Source: a virus | Strand: one strand, 5' to 3' | DNA length: 38,254 nt | IMG/VR virus record: IMGVR_UViG_3300017708_000698 | Location: 1-38,254 of that record | Shown here: in pieces, positions 11,325 through 19,316 of the stretch | How the letters are laid out: every line of letters starts with the position of its first letter | How positions within the stretch are numbered: position 1 is the first letter of the stretch | Position numbers and translations under genes: made by a program | The notes under the pieces: generated by a model | The model's input: the letters and a program-made list of their open reading frames with translations, nothing else | Told to the model about the DNA's origin: nothing | Database searches by the model: none

Positions 11325-12146
11325 TCACCTTCCTCTTCCTACACCACCAAGACCACGTGACATTTCTTGTTGTACTAAGTCGCTAATTTCTCTAGCCAAT
11401 TCTCTTTTATCAGTACGGTCAGTAAGTCCACTTAGATTGAATGTCATATCAAACGCATTGTTCACCCCACCCGAAACAGCACCTCCGGTAACAGCGTCTA
11501 TCCCTTTACCTATTCTTAATGCATTTCCTACTATGGGTATACCTCCTAAAATAACGCTAGGGTCTGATACTCTATCAAATACAATTCCTAATTTTCTATC
11601 ATAAATATCTCTCATTTCGGTAGCGGCATTATCCCAAGCATTTTTAATTTCGTTAAATCTAGTTATTGCTGACCCAAATAAACTATCAAAAACCCCGCCA
11701 ATAGTATTATCCCATATAGTACCCATACCACCAGTAATAATATTCCACAATGTTTCAAGACCTTTTAACGCAAGCCCTGCTCCTATTTTCAAGTTATTCC
11801 ATATTACACCAAGAGTACCATTCCATATATTCTTAATATTATTTAGCGCTTCGGTCCAATTACCAGTTAAAACATTAAACGCTAACATCGCACTTTCTTT
11901 CATCAAATCCCATATCGGCGCTACCGTTTTATCCCATAGTATTCTAAATGTATTAGTGAGTGGTTCAAGAGCCTCTTGAATATCTTTAACAGCATTACTT
12001 GCAATTTTAGCACCAGCATCGAAGGCTTTACCAAGCGCACTTCCTATATCGCTTGCTATACTACCTAATCCTTTCATTATACTACTCACAGCGCTTAGAG
12101 AATCGGTTAAATATTGCATGTCTTTTAGTAATGAAACTAGACCCAT
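11325..12146 (-). CDS. Short tail tape measure protein
   Basis: A 273-residue protein starting at ATG 12146 with a strong GGGGGAGGAT site. It begins with an amphipathic Ser/Gly/Ala helix region (1-60). Then comes a Trp-rich helical stretch with tryptophans at 71, 79, 97, 108, 116, 134, 145 and 171, several of them 11 residues apart (97/108, 134/145), a spacing typical of tape measure proteins. The C-terminus (about 235-265: FNLSGLTDRTD then a charged helix) resembles the end domain that contacts the tail tip. It directly follows the tail chaperone pair, the classical position. It would span the tail lumen and fix tail length. At about 0.15 nm per residue, 273 residues predict a tail near 40 nm, short for a siphovirus; another tape protein could exist outside the window. 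Confidence 0.8.
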   Translation of the reverse strand: MGLVSLLKDMQYLTDSLSAVSSIMKGLGSIASDIGSALGKAFDAGAKIASNAVKDIQEALEPLTNTFRILWDKTVAPIWDLMKESAMLAFNVLTGNWTEALNNIKNIWNGTLGVIWNNLKIGAGLALKGLETLWNIITGGMGTIWDNTIGGVFDSLFGSAITRFNEIKNAWDNAATEMRDIYDRKLGIVFDRVSDPSVILGGIPIVGNALRIGKGIDAVTGGAVSGGVNNAFDMTFNLSGLTDRTDKRELAREISDLVQQEMSRGLGGVGRGR

Positions 12147-12147
12147 A

Positions 12148-12441
12148 CTAATCCTCCCCCTCTAAAAATGAATAATCGAAATCCACTATATCACCACTTT
12201 CTGTATTATTTTGTAAGTTTTGTTTTTTCTCTGCAAGACGCTCTTCTTCTTCAATAGCAAGTGCCCATGATAGGGATTGTTTGAATACCGCGTCGCTCAT
12301 CTGATAAACCTCATGTAGTGATATGTTGTAATGTTTCGCTACGATGTATGCGAACAACTGCATCTGCATTTCTAAATCGCTAGGATTTTTAATTACCTTT
12401 TTCTTTAGAAATTGCCGAACTCTCAGTTGCTCGCTTTCGTA
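12148..12441 (-). CDS. Tail assembly chaperone T portion, made by -1 frameshift from G
   Basis: This frame encodes the C-terminal half of a G-T fusion. Its first ATG (12369, 73 residues) has no ribosome binding site. The same frame is open upstream without a stop to base 12468, through the slippery site, and reads YESEQLRVRQFLKKK then VIKNPSDLE before that ATG, which is protein-like. Ribosomes slipping -1 at 12441-12447 would give a 212-residue product: 115 residues of G plus 97 residues here. The T part contains a hydrophobic helix (LFAYIVAKHYN), an SLHEVYQMSD segment, and an acidic tail. In lambda and many siphoviruses the equivalent G-T protein recruits tube subunits onto the tape measure protein, and the tape measure gene is immediately downstream here too. 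Independent initiation at 12369 remains possible but less likely. Confidence 0.75.
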   Translation of the reverse strand, partial: YESEQLRVRQFLKKKVIKNPSDLEMQMQLFAYIVAKHYNISLHEVYQMSDAVFKQSLSWALAIEEEERLAEKKQNLQNNTESGDIVDFDYSFLEGED

Positions 12442-12785
12442 AAACCCCCCTGCATTGCCTCCGCCAGTTCATCGGGCTTTGGTAATAGAGAGGCTATTTG
12501 TTGACCGACATATGCGTTAAGGCTCATCATGTCGTCTATTGTAAGTTCAGGATTTGTTCTTACAACCCAGTTTGAAAATGCATAACGCCAGTATCCCTCA
12601 AGATTCAAAGATACTTCACCGTCAGCCATCTGAAACATACTTTGTGCTGCTTGTTGTACATCAAAGAAAGTTAATTCTCTAATCCATACTTCCATCATTA
12701 AATCAGGATTTTCTTTGTCTACACGGATTTCGTGTCGCTGTTCATTCTTCTTCGCCAGTAAGTTCTGTTTGTCTACTATCGTCAT
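12423..12785 (-). CDS. Tail assembly chaperone G
   Basis: A 120-residue protein starting at ATG 12785 with GAGGAAGTGA upstream, inside the end of the SAP-domain gene (44-base overlap). The central part is helical with aromatic residues (MEVWIRELTFFDVQQAAQ at about 31-48, GYWRYAFSNWVV, then a helix after NPELTIDD) and an LPKPDELAEAMQ end. This matches the pattern of phage tail assembly chaperones that hold the tape measure protein in solution during tail assembly. Six codons before its stop is the slippery run that lets some ribosomes continue into the T frame. The chaperone call rests on position, size, sequence pattern and the frameshift together, not on one decisive motif. Confidence 0.82.
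   Translation of the reverse strand: MTIVDKQNLLAKKNEQRHEIRVDKENPDLMMEVWIRELTFFDVQQAAQSMFQMADGEVSLNLEGYWRYAFSNWVVRTNPELTIDDMMSLNAYVGQQIASLLPKPDELAEAMQGGFTKASN
12441..12447 (-). promoter_or_regulatory. Programmed -1 ribosomal frameshift site GGGTTTT
   Basis: In the G frame the mRNA reads CAG GGG GGT TTT ACG. The heptamer G GGT TTT fits the X XXY YYZ slippery rule: after a -1 slip the two tRNAs re-pair on GGG TTT and the next codon is TAC in the T frame. The two frames overlap only between 12468 and 12423, and the heptamer lies inside that window. Only a weak hairpin (AACT, 3-base loop, AGTT) is seen downstream, so any stimulatory structure is unclear. Frameshifting at this gene pair is well established in tailed phages. 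Confidence 0.75.
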
Positions 12786-13491
12786 CTGTTGTCACTTCCT
12801 CGGTTGCAGCCTCTTGCGAGGGGGCATCCGGTGTTACATCAGCAGACTCTTGCGAATGGGCTTCTGTTACACCTTGTGTCGGTTGCTCGACAATACCTGC
12901 GTCATCGTGTCGTAGCCTTAACACTACCTCAGATTTAGTACCGCGAATAGTGATTCCGCGTGCTTTACATTCTTTTTGGAGTTCTCTTACGGTGAAAGAG
13001 TTGTAATCAATTTCCCCACCAAACGGATTATCAACTTCGGGGACTATCATCATTTCTTCATCATCTTTAGTATTATTTTTGACAGGTCTTTCAATAACAA
13101 TTCCCACTGTATCTTCGATAGCGTTTTCAAAAACTTTAACAACTTCTTCCACCTTCTCTTGTATCTCTTCTACTACGTCTTCTACTACTTCGCTTATTGC
13201 GCCCCTAGCAGCCTCTACCCATGAAGGTTCTTCTTCCTCTATTTTCTCAATGATTGTTTCAACAGGCGTGTCTTCTATCTCTCTAGCAATCGGCTCAAAC
13301 ACAGTTTCTTCGGTAATTGTTTTACCTTCGTTAATCATTCTTAGAACCATAGCGTCTACTACGTTTCTAGAATTAGTTTTGAACAACTCTTCGTTGTACG
13401 GTATATCGACACTATCGATTAACCAATAAACATACTTTTCGTGAGAATTACGAGAGTAGAATTGAACTCTTTTTACAGCAGTTGGTAACAC
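12742..13491 (-). CDS. SAP-domain protein with acidic coiled region (tail module)
   Basis: A 249-residue protein using a GTG start at 13491, chosen because GAGGTGA stands four bases upstream. Residues 1-75 are a mixed folded region (VYWLIDSVDIPYNEELFKT). About 76-132 is a strongly acidic Glu/Val-rich helix. Residues about 163-197 (YNSFTVRELQKECKARGI, then a KSEVVLRLR end) form a clear SAP helix-extension-helix motif, normally a DNA-binding element. The C-terminal 50 residues are disordered, acidic and Ser/Thr-rich. It lies between tail tube and tail chaperone genes and overlaps the latter by 44 bases. The role is unknown: a minor tail or neck protein that touches DNA, or an assembly factor, are both possible. 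The SAP call is good; the function is inference. Confidence 0.85.
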   Translation of the reverse strand: MLPTAVKRVQFYSRNSHEKYVYWLIDSVDIPYNEELFKTNSRNVVDAMVLRMINEGKTITEETVFEPIAREIEDTPVETIIEKIEEEEPSWVEAARGAISEVVEDVVEEIQEKVEEVVKVFENAIEDTVGIVIERPVKNNTKDDEEMMIVPEVDNPFGGEIDYNSFTVRELQKECKARGITIRGTKSEVVLRLRHDDAGIVEQPTQGVTEAHSQESADVTPDAPSQEAATEEVTTDDDSRQTELTGEEE

Positions 13492-13500
13492 TATTTCACC

Positions 13501-15780
13501 TCAAGCATGTATGACTGTATCAACAGCAATAACCTTGACTGACTTAGGTAGAATCTTTAGTTTAGCCATTAATGGTCCTTTATCCTCAGGCACAGGCAAC
13601 GGCGCTTCAACAATGTAATAGTCATCCATTAGTATGTCAATGGATTCTGCTGTACCACTAGATACTTGTTTTGTGAATGATAAGCGTATCATATCTGTAT
13701 CAACACTATCGGTAGAATCTTCATCGAAGTTTTCCACTGCTCTTCGCATATTGTGATAGAACAATGGGTCGTCTACGATTATCTCCATCTCAAGGTCATA
13801 CTCTGTTTTACCCTCTACTGCTAGTGTAGGGTTACGAGTGCCAGCAAATGGAACTTGGTCGGTAGCACTGTTCGCTATGTTAGATGCGCCAATAGTATAG
13901 TACTGCTCTACACCAGTCTTACCATTTAAGGTGAATGAAACAACTTGACCTAGTGTTGTGCCTAGCATAGATATAGAACCATTGTAAAACATGAACGGTT
14001 TCTGTGTACCTTTACCTATACCCGATATTTTTCTTTCTACTTCTGTGTGAGCAGTATCCTCAAAGAGTCTGTGCGTATTGTATCTATCTCCCTTGTTACT
14101 TGCTTCTAATCTACCAGTATCTGTGTAACACAACGCTGAATCGAAGTTTGCTGTCAATCTTAGAGCAGCGTCTGTATCTGTGGTAAGTGAGAAATCTTTG
14201 ACTTTACAGCCTCTAAAGACACGTGTTAGTTGTTTTGAATCTCCTGTACCACCATCGGTAGTACCAATATTACTATCTATGTCTCTTCTTCTAATACTGA
14301 CTTCCATAGCAAAAGAAGGTACAGTTGTACGAGAGAAGAACAAATGACTGACTGGTTTAGTGATTGCCCCTGTGGTCGTGTTTCTATGTGGACTACCATT
14401 GCTATCATCTGCTGCATATCTAGCAAACTCTACTACTGTATTATCATCATACGAATATTGTAACGGGTCATCTAACCAAACTTTACCAGCACCACCAGTT
14501 ACAGTAATGGCTACAATTCTTCTTGCTTCTTCTTTTATTGCTTTATCAATTATTTGCGTAGCGTTTACATTAGGCCAAGCATCAGCAGCAAGCCCCCCAC
14601 CAACACCAGTATCTCTGTATGTTTGCACATCTACCATATTTATGACATTAGTAGCAGAGTTACCTGTGGCATCCCCGCCAGTGACTAAGGTATTTCCGAG
14701 TAAGAAAATGTAGTCGCCCACGCCTATATCTGTTCCACCAATTGCTGGATTAGTGCTACCGCTACTATCGAATGTTATGTAAGAATCTCCTGAATAAACG
14801 GCAGAAGATAAAGAAAATGTATCATTAGTATGCCCATCTTGTCTAACTTCCGGTGCGCTTACAACTTCGTGCCCTAGACAATAATAGAACCATCGACCAT
14901 TGTGTATGTTACACTCAAATGAGCCACCAACGTTAGTAAATCTGCCCGGCACTTGAACTGCTACATCTCTACCAAGCCCAACAACATGGTATCTCTTGAG
15001 GTCTACTTTAGTCTCAGGAAGTGCGACAGTGCTTACTAGTCCAACGAATTGGTCAGTCAATACACTCTCGGCAGATTCGTTTGCAGCATCAGCGTGTTGC
15101 ATACCCACGTCCATCGCAGGTGTCGTGAAAGGTAAGATAGTCATTACATCATTAGCCTTAGAATCTTTATCTAGTGTTTCATGAAGAGTTTTTAACGCAG
15201 GTGTAATAGTAATTTCGGTACATCCGTTGTTATCACCACTTGTAGCAACTTCTTGTTTAATTATAGTAAACATCCTACCCGATACCGCATAGTCGTCTTG
15301 CGTATCCCATTCAGGACTACCGCTTCCTATTGTGAATATTACTTTACTACCGACTAACATACCGTTTGGGTATTCAAGAATACCTTGAAACACAGGGGTA
15401 TCTTCTTGCCCACCTCTAAAAGAAATAACACTGGTGTCATTTACTGTATCTTTATCGCCACCACCAGCGATGAACTTAAAATCAGGGTCAAAAGTAAGCG
15501 TCTGATTTTGACTACCATTAGTCGTTGTTGCTGATAATTGAAACGTAGTAGTGCTTAATATAGCCGCAACGTATGCATCAGTTGGAATACCTGTACCTGT
15601 TACTCGTAATCCAGTAACTATATTTCCATTAGCGGGATGCGTTATTGTTGTTTCATCATTGTAAGTACATGAGGCTTGAGTGAAAGATGTACCTGCTGCA
15701 TAATCGTGTTCTAATTTCACTCCAGTTTCGTGACCGAATGTAATTTCGGACAAATCACCCTTGTATACTGTTGACGGCAT
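13501..15780 (-). CDS. Major tail tube protein, unusually long
   Basis: A 759-residue protein starting at ATG 15780 with GAGGTGAGAG upstream; the preceding gene ends 15 bases before it. The sequence is beta-rich with few helices. It contains strand patterns typical of tail tube subunits, e.g. SFAMEVSIRRRDI and LTRVFRGCKVKDFSL followed by TTDTDAALRLTANFDSAL in the second half. A Thr/Gly-rich N-terminal region and several long loops look like inserted surface domains. Its place, after the tail terminator-like gene and before the tail chaperones and tape measure, is that of the major tail tube protein. Known siphoviral tube proteins are usually about 150-350 residues, so this would be a much enlarged version. 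A sheath protein is a less likely alternative, since no separate tube gene follows. Confidence 0.72.
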   Translation of the reverse strand: MPSTVYKGDLSEITFGHETGVKLEHDYAAGTSFTQASCTYNDETTITHPANGNIVTGLRVTGTGIPTDAYVAAILSTTTFQLSATTTNGSQNQTLTFDPDFKFIAGGGDKDTVNDTSVISFRGGQEDTPVFQGILEYPNGMLVGSKVIFTIGSGSPEWDTQDDYAVSGRMFTIIKQEVATSGDNNGCTEITITPALKTLHETLDKDSKANDVMTILPFTTPAMDVGMQHADAANESAESVLTDQFVGLVSTVALPETKVDLKRYHVVGLGRDVAVQVPGRFTNVGGSFECNIHNGRWFYYCLGHEVVSAPEVRQDGHTNDTFSLSSAVYSGDSYITFDSSGSTNPAIGGTDIGVGDYIFLLGNTLVTGGDATGNSATNVINMVDVQTYRDTGVGGGLAADAWPNVNATQIIDKAIKEEARRIVAITVTGGAGKVWLDDPLQYSYDDNTVVEFARYAADDSNGSPHRNTTTGAITKPVSHLFFSRTTVPSFAMEVSIRRRDIDSNIGTTDGGTGDSKQLTRVFRGCKVKDFSLTTDTDAALRLTANFDSALCYTDTGRLEASNKGDRYNTHRLFEDTAHTEVERKISGIGKGTQKPFMFYNGSISMLGTTLGQVVSFTLNGKTGVEQYYTIGASNIANSATDQVPFAGTRNPTLAVEGKTEYDLEMEIIVDDPLFYHNMRRAVENFDEDSTDSVDTDMIRLSFTKQVSSGTAESIDILMDDYYIVEAPLPVPEDKGPLMAKLKILPKSVKVIAVDTVIHA

Positions 15781-15794
15781 GGCTCTCTCTCACC

Positions 15795-16244
15795 TCATGG
15801 GATTAACTCTGCAAAGATAACAACTTCTATCTGAAAGGTCATTCTATACAGTTTTTTGCTTCTATCTGATAAATCGGTACGTGTTTTGTACACAAGTCTA
15901 TCGAAATTGACACCATCACCTTTTCTTTTAAGATGTACGCATCTTCTTAATTCGTTCTCCATCTTTTTCAGTTGGTCTCTACTTCTCGTAGTACGCATAT
16001 CTACTGTAATGTTGATACGTGTAGTGACAAAATCATACAACATTTCAGGTAACTCTTCGTTATGTGCCGTTTCAAAGACCATTACATAATCCGTTCTATC
16101 AAGGTCAAGTCTCTTTCCACGCTCAGGTGTTTCGTCTGCTACATCGATAATAACGGGCTTGAAATTATTAGTATTGGCTCTATTCCAATTATTCTTTAGC
16201 ACACCTAGTACTACATCAATACCTTCATCGAATGTTGCTACCAT
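15795..16244 (-). CDS. Tail terminator/completion-like protein
   Basis: A 149-residue protein starting at ATG 16244 with a strong AAAGGAGT site, overlapping the end of the previous gene by seven bases. It has an N-terminal helix (DEGIDVVLGVLKNNWN), then alternating strands and one helix: DYVMVFETAH, the helix in NEELPEMLYDFVTT, RINITVDMRTTR, and a final MTFQIEVVIFAELIP strand. This alpha/beta order and length fit tail terminator proteins (lambda gpU, HK97 gp10 type), which cap the tube and join tail to head. It sits directly upstream of the tail tube gene, as expected. The call rests on fold pattern and gene order; it was not confirmed by any residue-level signature. Confidence 0.7.
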   Translation of the reverse strand: MVATFDEGIDVVLGVLKNNWNRANTNNFKPVIIDVADETPERGKRLDLDRTDYVMVFETAHNEELPEMLYDFVTTRINITVDMRTTRSRDQLKKMENELRRCVHLKRKGDGVNFDRLVYKTRTDLSDRSKKLYRMTFQIEVVIFAELIP

Positions 16245-16570
16245 TTGTAAAACTCCTTTCTACGTTTTTCGCGCTCAAAGGCTTTGAAATTGGGTATTAA
16301 TTTTCCACCATCATTTCTAAGTTTGTATTCTATAAGAGCGGGGGATTCACTCATCATCCGTTTATTGACTCTATCTTTCAAACTTCTTTCTTCTTCAATA
16401 GTCATTTCTCCCGACTCTAATTTTTTTTCTGAACGTTCAACGGCTTCTCTATATTCAGACGGTCCTTTTGTCACAACTTTTTGTAAATCGGTTTGGATTT
16501 CTTTTTTGCTTAGTTCTAAAGTTATGGCTTTTTTCCATTCTTCGTAAACTATTTTCTGTGTATCACTCAA
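16238..16570 (-). CDS. Small helical neck-region protein of unknown function
   Basis: A 110-residue, highly charged, almost wholly helical protein (YEEWKKAITLELSKKEIQTD; TIEEERSLKDRVNKRMM; ending EREKRRKEFYKW). It starts at TTG 16570, with GAGGTGG nearby, inside the end of the 602-residue gene (8-base overlap). The first ATG in frame would remove about half of the protein, so TTG is preferred. It lies between the candidate head-tail adaptor and the tail terminator, where phages encode head-closure or minor head proteins. I do not recognise the family and assign no function. Confidence 0.75.
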   Translation of the reverse strand: MSDTQKIVYEEWKKAITLELSKKEIQTDLQKVVTKGPSEYREAVERSEKKLESGEMTIEEERSLKDRVNKRMMSESPALIEYKLRNDGGKLIPNFKAFEREKRRKEFYKW

Positions 16571-18371
16571 AGGCTACCACCTCTATGTAACGCGGGAATG
16601 TCTTTTCTATATCCATTTTATAGAGTTGAATCTTAGACGCTAGGTCTACGTTTTGTGTACCTTCGGGTATCAATACGCTTCGGTCATCACTCATCAGTAA
16701 ATCGATAGCAACCATCTTTGTACAAATATCCTCTATGGCTTTGTCTACGTATCTCTCACCGTATATGTATGATGTCTTAATCGCATTCCACTCAAAGAAA
16801 GGGTATGAGTTATTGAAGTAGATAATACCCATTTCATGGTCTATCCACCAATCTCGTAATCTACCTTGGTCGCCACTTGCGCTTCCGCCTTGTAAATCGA
16901 CTTGTAGTCGCTGTTGGGTTAAAGTACCAGTAATATCAGAAAGAGCAGAACCTACAACTATGGTACAACCAGTAAATGATGTTGAAGTCTTACCTGTGTA
17001 TGAAAAGACCTTTCCGTTCTCATCAACCACAACACCCGCATCAGCAAACGCACCTTGGGAAATTGACGTAATAGTAAACTGAGCACTACTATTACTACCA
17101 GTTATAGTAATAACGTCGTTAACTGAGTATCCTTCTCCGGGGGATTCGATAGTAACCGATTCAATAACCCCACCATTTGCTGTCGTATTGACAGTGAGTC
17201 CACTACCACTACCGCCGCTTGTACTCACATTTGATGCGCTAGAGTACCCAGTACCTCCGACTAGACTACCAAATGCTGTTACACTGTCTTTACCTATGGT
17301 TGATGTAGTGTTTATTGTAGTGCTACTCAAACTACTGAAAGTTGCAACTGAGCCAGCAGTTTGACTCAATTCTATATTACTATCAGTAACTACGATACTA
17401 CACGATTCACCAGCAGTAGTTTGTCTCATACTACTAATCTTTACAATACCTGTACCATAGTCAGAATTAGCAGTAGCGAGAAACTCATTATGTACTGCCA
17501 CGTTACTAGTGCTACCTTCTAATGTAAAGTTAGGAGAAAAGACAACATCGGTTTTACCTACTCTATCTTCTTTATTGATTAAGTCTGCAAGATTCTGCGC
17601 AGTTGTTACTTTATCAAAATCAGCACGCCAATTCGCAGTACCAGTGCCGATTGTCAACAAAGATGCGCTTCCATTGCCGGGTGAAATGACTATTGAGCCT
17701 GTTAATGCTCTTACATCATCGGGTAACTTTATTCTAGCCTCGGCAGCAGCAATTTCTCTATAATCATCTCCTTGCCATAGTTCTAGTCTCAAGACTTGTT
17801 GCACATTTCTAAACAACAAAGGACTAGTACCTACGTAATCAGTATAGTATCTACGTCTATACGGTTTGTATGTATCGAAGTTAATGTATTCCGCTTGCAC
17901 CAAATACGGTCTCCAAGCATTGTGAGTTCTGTTGTCGATGTGGTCTTGCATACGAAGTATAACTTCATCAACTTTCTTTTTTGTAATACCTCTAACTCTT
18001 CCATCGGTAAACGAGGCTTGATTCTGCACATAGGCGTTATCTGCAACCTCAAAATTAGCATGAGTGATTGAATCTGCAAAACCTAATCTAACACCATTAA
18101 TTGTTGACGTTATTCCGTTGATGGTTCTTTCTAATCCTAATGGGTCTGCATCACTATAAATCAATAAAGTATCACCGACAGTAAATCCGATGTTTCTATA
18201 ATCAGCACCAGTGACAAATATACCAGTTGCTTCGGAATCAGAACTAACTAGTATTGCTTCTTGCGGTCCTATGTCTAGTAAGTCAGCAACTTTCTGTGCT
18301 GTGGTGTAGACAACTGCTGTTGGGTCAAGAGGTCTTGTTTCTCCTTCACCCGGACTAAACACTTGTGGCAT
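16563..18371 (-). CDS. Candidate head-tail adaptor with large inserted beta domain
   Basis: A 602-residue protein starting at ATG 18371, overlapping the previous stop as TAATG, with GGAGGGGGG upstream. After a beta-rich start (1-125), residues about 126-150 form a helix (TKKKVDEVILRMQDHIDNRT), and the last 60 residues form further helices (DKAIEDICTKMVAIDLLMSD ... YKMDIEKTFPRY). Between them lies a long Ser/Thr/Gly-rich region. Part of it, at about 371-430, has the GGTGYSSASN ... GGVIESVTIESPGEGYSVND pattern found in structural proteins of marine phages. Helices at both ends resemble the helical bundle of HK97 gp6/SPP1 gp15-type adaptors that dock under the portal, with a surface domain inserted. 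Position between capsid and tail genes agrees. The adaptor role is inference; virion protein is the safer label. Confidence 0.8.
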   Translation of the reverse strand: MPQVFSPGEGETRPLDPTAVVYTTAQKVADLLDIGPQEAILVSSDSEATGIFVTGADYRNIGFTVGDTLLIYSDADPLGLERTINGITSTINGVRLGFADSITHANFEVADNAYVQNQASFTDGRVRGITKKKVDEVILRMQDHIDNRTHNAWRPYLVQAEYINFDTYKPYRRRYYTDYVGTSPLLFRNVQQVLRLELWQGDDYREIAAAEARIKLPDDVRALTGSIVISPGNGSASLLTIGTGTANWRADFDKVTTAQNLADLINKEDRVGKTDVVFSPNFTLEGSTSNVAVHNEFLATANSDYGTGIVKISSMRQTTAGESCSIVVTDSNIELSQTAGSVATFSSLSSTTINTTSTIGKDSVTAFGSLVGGTGYSSASNVSTSGGSGSGLTVNTTANGGVIESVTIESPGEGYSVNDVITITGSNSSAQFTITSISQGAFADAGVVVDENGKVFSYTGKTSTSFTGCTIVVGSALSDITGTLTQQRLQVDLQGGSASGDQGRLRDWWIDHEMGIIYFNNSYPFFEWNAIKTSYIYGERYVDKAIEDICTKMVAIDLLMSDDRSVLIPEGTQNVDLASKIQLYKMDIEKTFPRYIEVVAFE

Positions 18372-18790
18372 TACTTACCCCCCTCCAAGTTTAGAGGTGT
18401 ATCAAAATAAGTAGGGTCTCTATTTGGATAATTGGGTTTTATTCTAAAATCAGGGTGCTTCGGGTCGTAATGCCCAGTTGCTGCTCCACCGTACCGCTTG
18501 ATGTCTTCTACATTTCTTTCGTCATAAGGTACGTACTCAGGACTGCCAGTTCTTTCTTGTATTCCATAATCGGGTTCTTCTAGTCTCTGTATTTGAACTG
18601 AGCCGAGAGGACTCTTTGCTTGTTTCCTACGAGCCATAGCCAACGCAGCCGGATGAATTGTACCTAGACCGTATACATCAGGCTCGATTTCTCCAAGTTC
18701 AGGATAACCATACGTGTCTTCATCAGTTGAGAATAATTGCTGTTCAGGTAGAGCCTTGAGAACCGACCAAGCAATATCAAACTTGTTCAT
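18371..18790 (-). CDS. Uncharacterised virion-module protein
   Basis: A 139-residue protein starting at ATG 18790 with GGAGGCGAGG upstream; its ATG overlaps the stop of the zinc-ribbon gene as ATGA, and its own stop overlaps the next gene as TAATG. So it is translationally coupled on both sides. The N-terminus MNKFDIAWSVLKALPEQQ is a helix. The rest is rich in Pro, Tyr, Asp and Gly (PELGEIEPDVYG, PDYGIQERTGSPEYVPYDE, NYPNRDPTYFD) and probably extended or disordered. No known domain is recognised. Its location suggests a minor head or neck component. Confidence 0.8.
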   Translation of the reverse strand: MNKFDIAWSVLKALPEQQLFSTDEDTYGYPELGEIEPDVYGLGTIHPAALAMARRKQAKSPLGSVQIQRLEEPDYGIQERTGSPEYVPYDERNVEDIKRYGGAATGHYDPKHPDFRIKPNYPNRDPTYFDTPLNLEGGK

Positions 18791-19086
18791 AACCTCGCCT
18801 CCTCATTACGGCTACCGAGGTTATACTCCATAGGTTTGTTGCATGAACCGCAAGTTGCTCTCCATAAGAAGTGTAGCAATCCACAGTGTTTACAGCGCGT
18901 ACCTGCTCCTATATCGAGTACATCTGCGATTTCACTAGTTCTAGCCCTCTGTTTAGAGGTAATACCAGCCAAAGGAGAGTCTGTATTCACAGTATGAGCG
19001 TCGTATGTAATATCTGCGCGTACTGTTTGTTTTGCTGCTCTGCTAATGTCATCGATATCAAGCGTTTGTAACTCGAACCCTGACAT
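18787..19086 (-). CDS. Small zinc-ribbon protein
   Basis: A 99-residue protein starting at ATG 19086 with AAGGTGG upstream. The C-terminal part has two CxxC knuckles at residues 65/68 and 79/82 (RCKHCGLLHFLWRATCGSCN), a compact zinc ribbon. The N-terminal 60 residues show no motif. It is coupled to the next gene by an ATGA overlap. Zinc ribbons usually bind nucleic acid or brace a small fold; in the middle of a capsid/neck gene block a structural role is as likely as a regulatory one. The function is unknown. Confidence 0.85.
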   Translation of the reverse strand: MSGFELQTLDIDDISRAAKQTVRADITYDAHTVNTDSPLAGITSKQRARTSEIADVLDIGAGTRCKHCGLLHFLWRATCGSCNKPMEYNLGSRNEEARL

Positions 19087-19105
19087 TCACTCACACCACC
19101 TTCTA

Positions 19106-19300
19106 TTATGCTTTCTGATATACTACTAAGAATATATTACCCAATACTGTAATCGGCTCTACTGAAATTATCTTTGCACTAGCATAACCAGTTAATGCTT
19201 CAATGTCAGTAGTCATAGCAGTGCTTAACGCACCGTCATTACCTGCGCCTGAGAAGTCTCTAGGGCTGTAAGGTCCAATTACTTGTATTGCTTTAACCAT
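19106..19300 (-). CDS. Small beta-rich candidate decoration or minor head protein
   Basis: A 64-residue protein starting at ATG 19300 with GGCGGTGA upstream. It has an initial strand (KAIQVIGPY), a Gly/Ala/Thr loop, a helix around TTDIEALTGYAS and two strands (KIISVEPITVL, IFLVVYQKA). There is no transmembrane segment or cysteine. It belongs to a run of three small proteins after the major capsid gene, a place often used for capsid decoration or stabilising proteins. No family is recognised; the role is inferred from size and position. Confidence 0.72.
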   Translation of the reverse strand: MVKAIQVIGPYSPRDFSGAGNDGALSTAMTTDIEALTGYASAKIISVEPITVLGNIFLVVYQKA

Positions 19301-19316
19301 CTAGGTCACCGCCTAA

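Noticed and set aside
17831-18079. Minus-strand 82-residue frame inside the 602-residue gene
   Set aside because: Out-of-frame shadow wholly within a well-supported gene and with no ribosome binding site.
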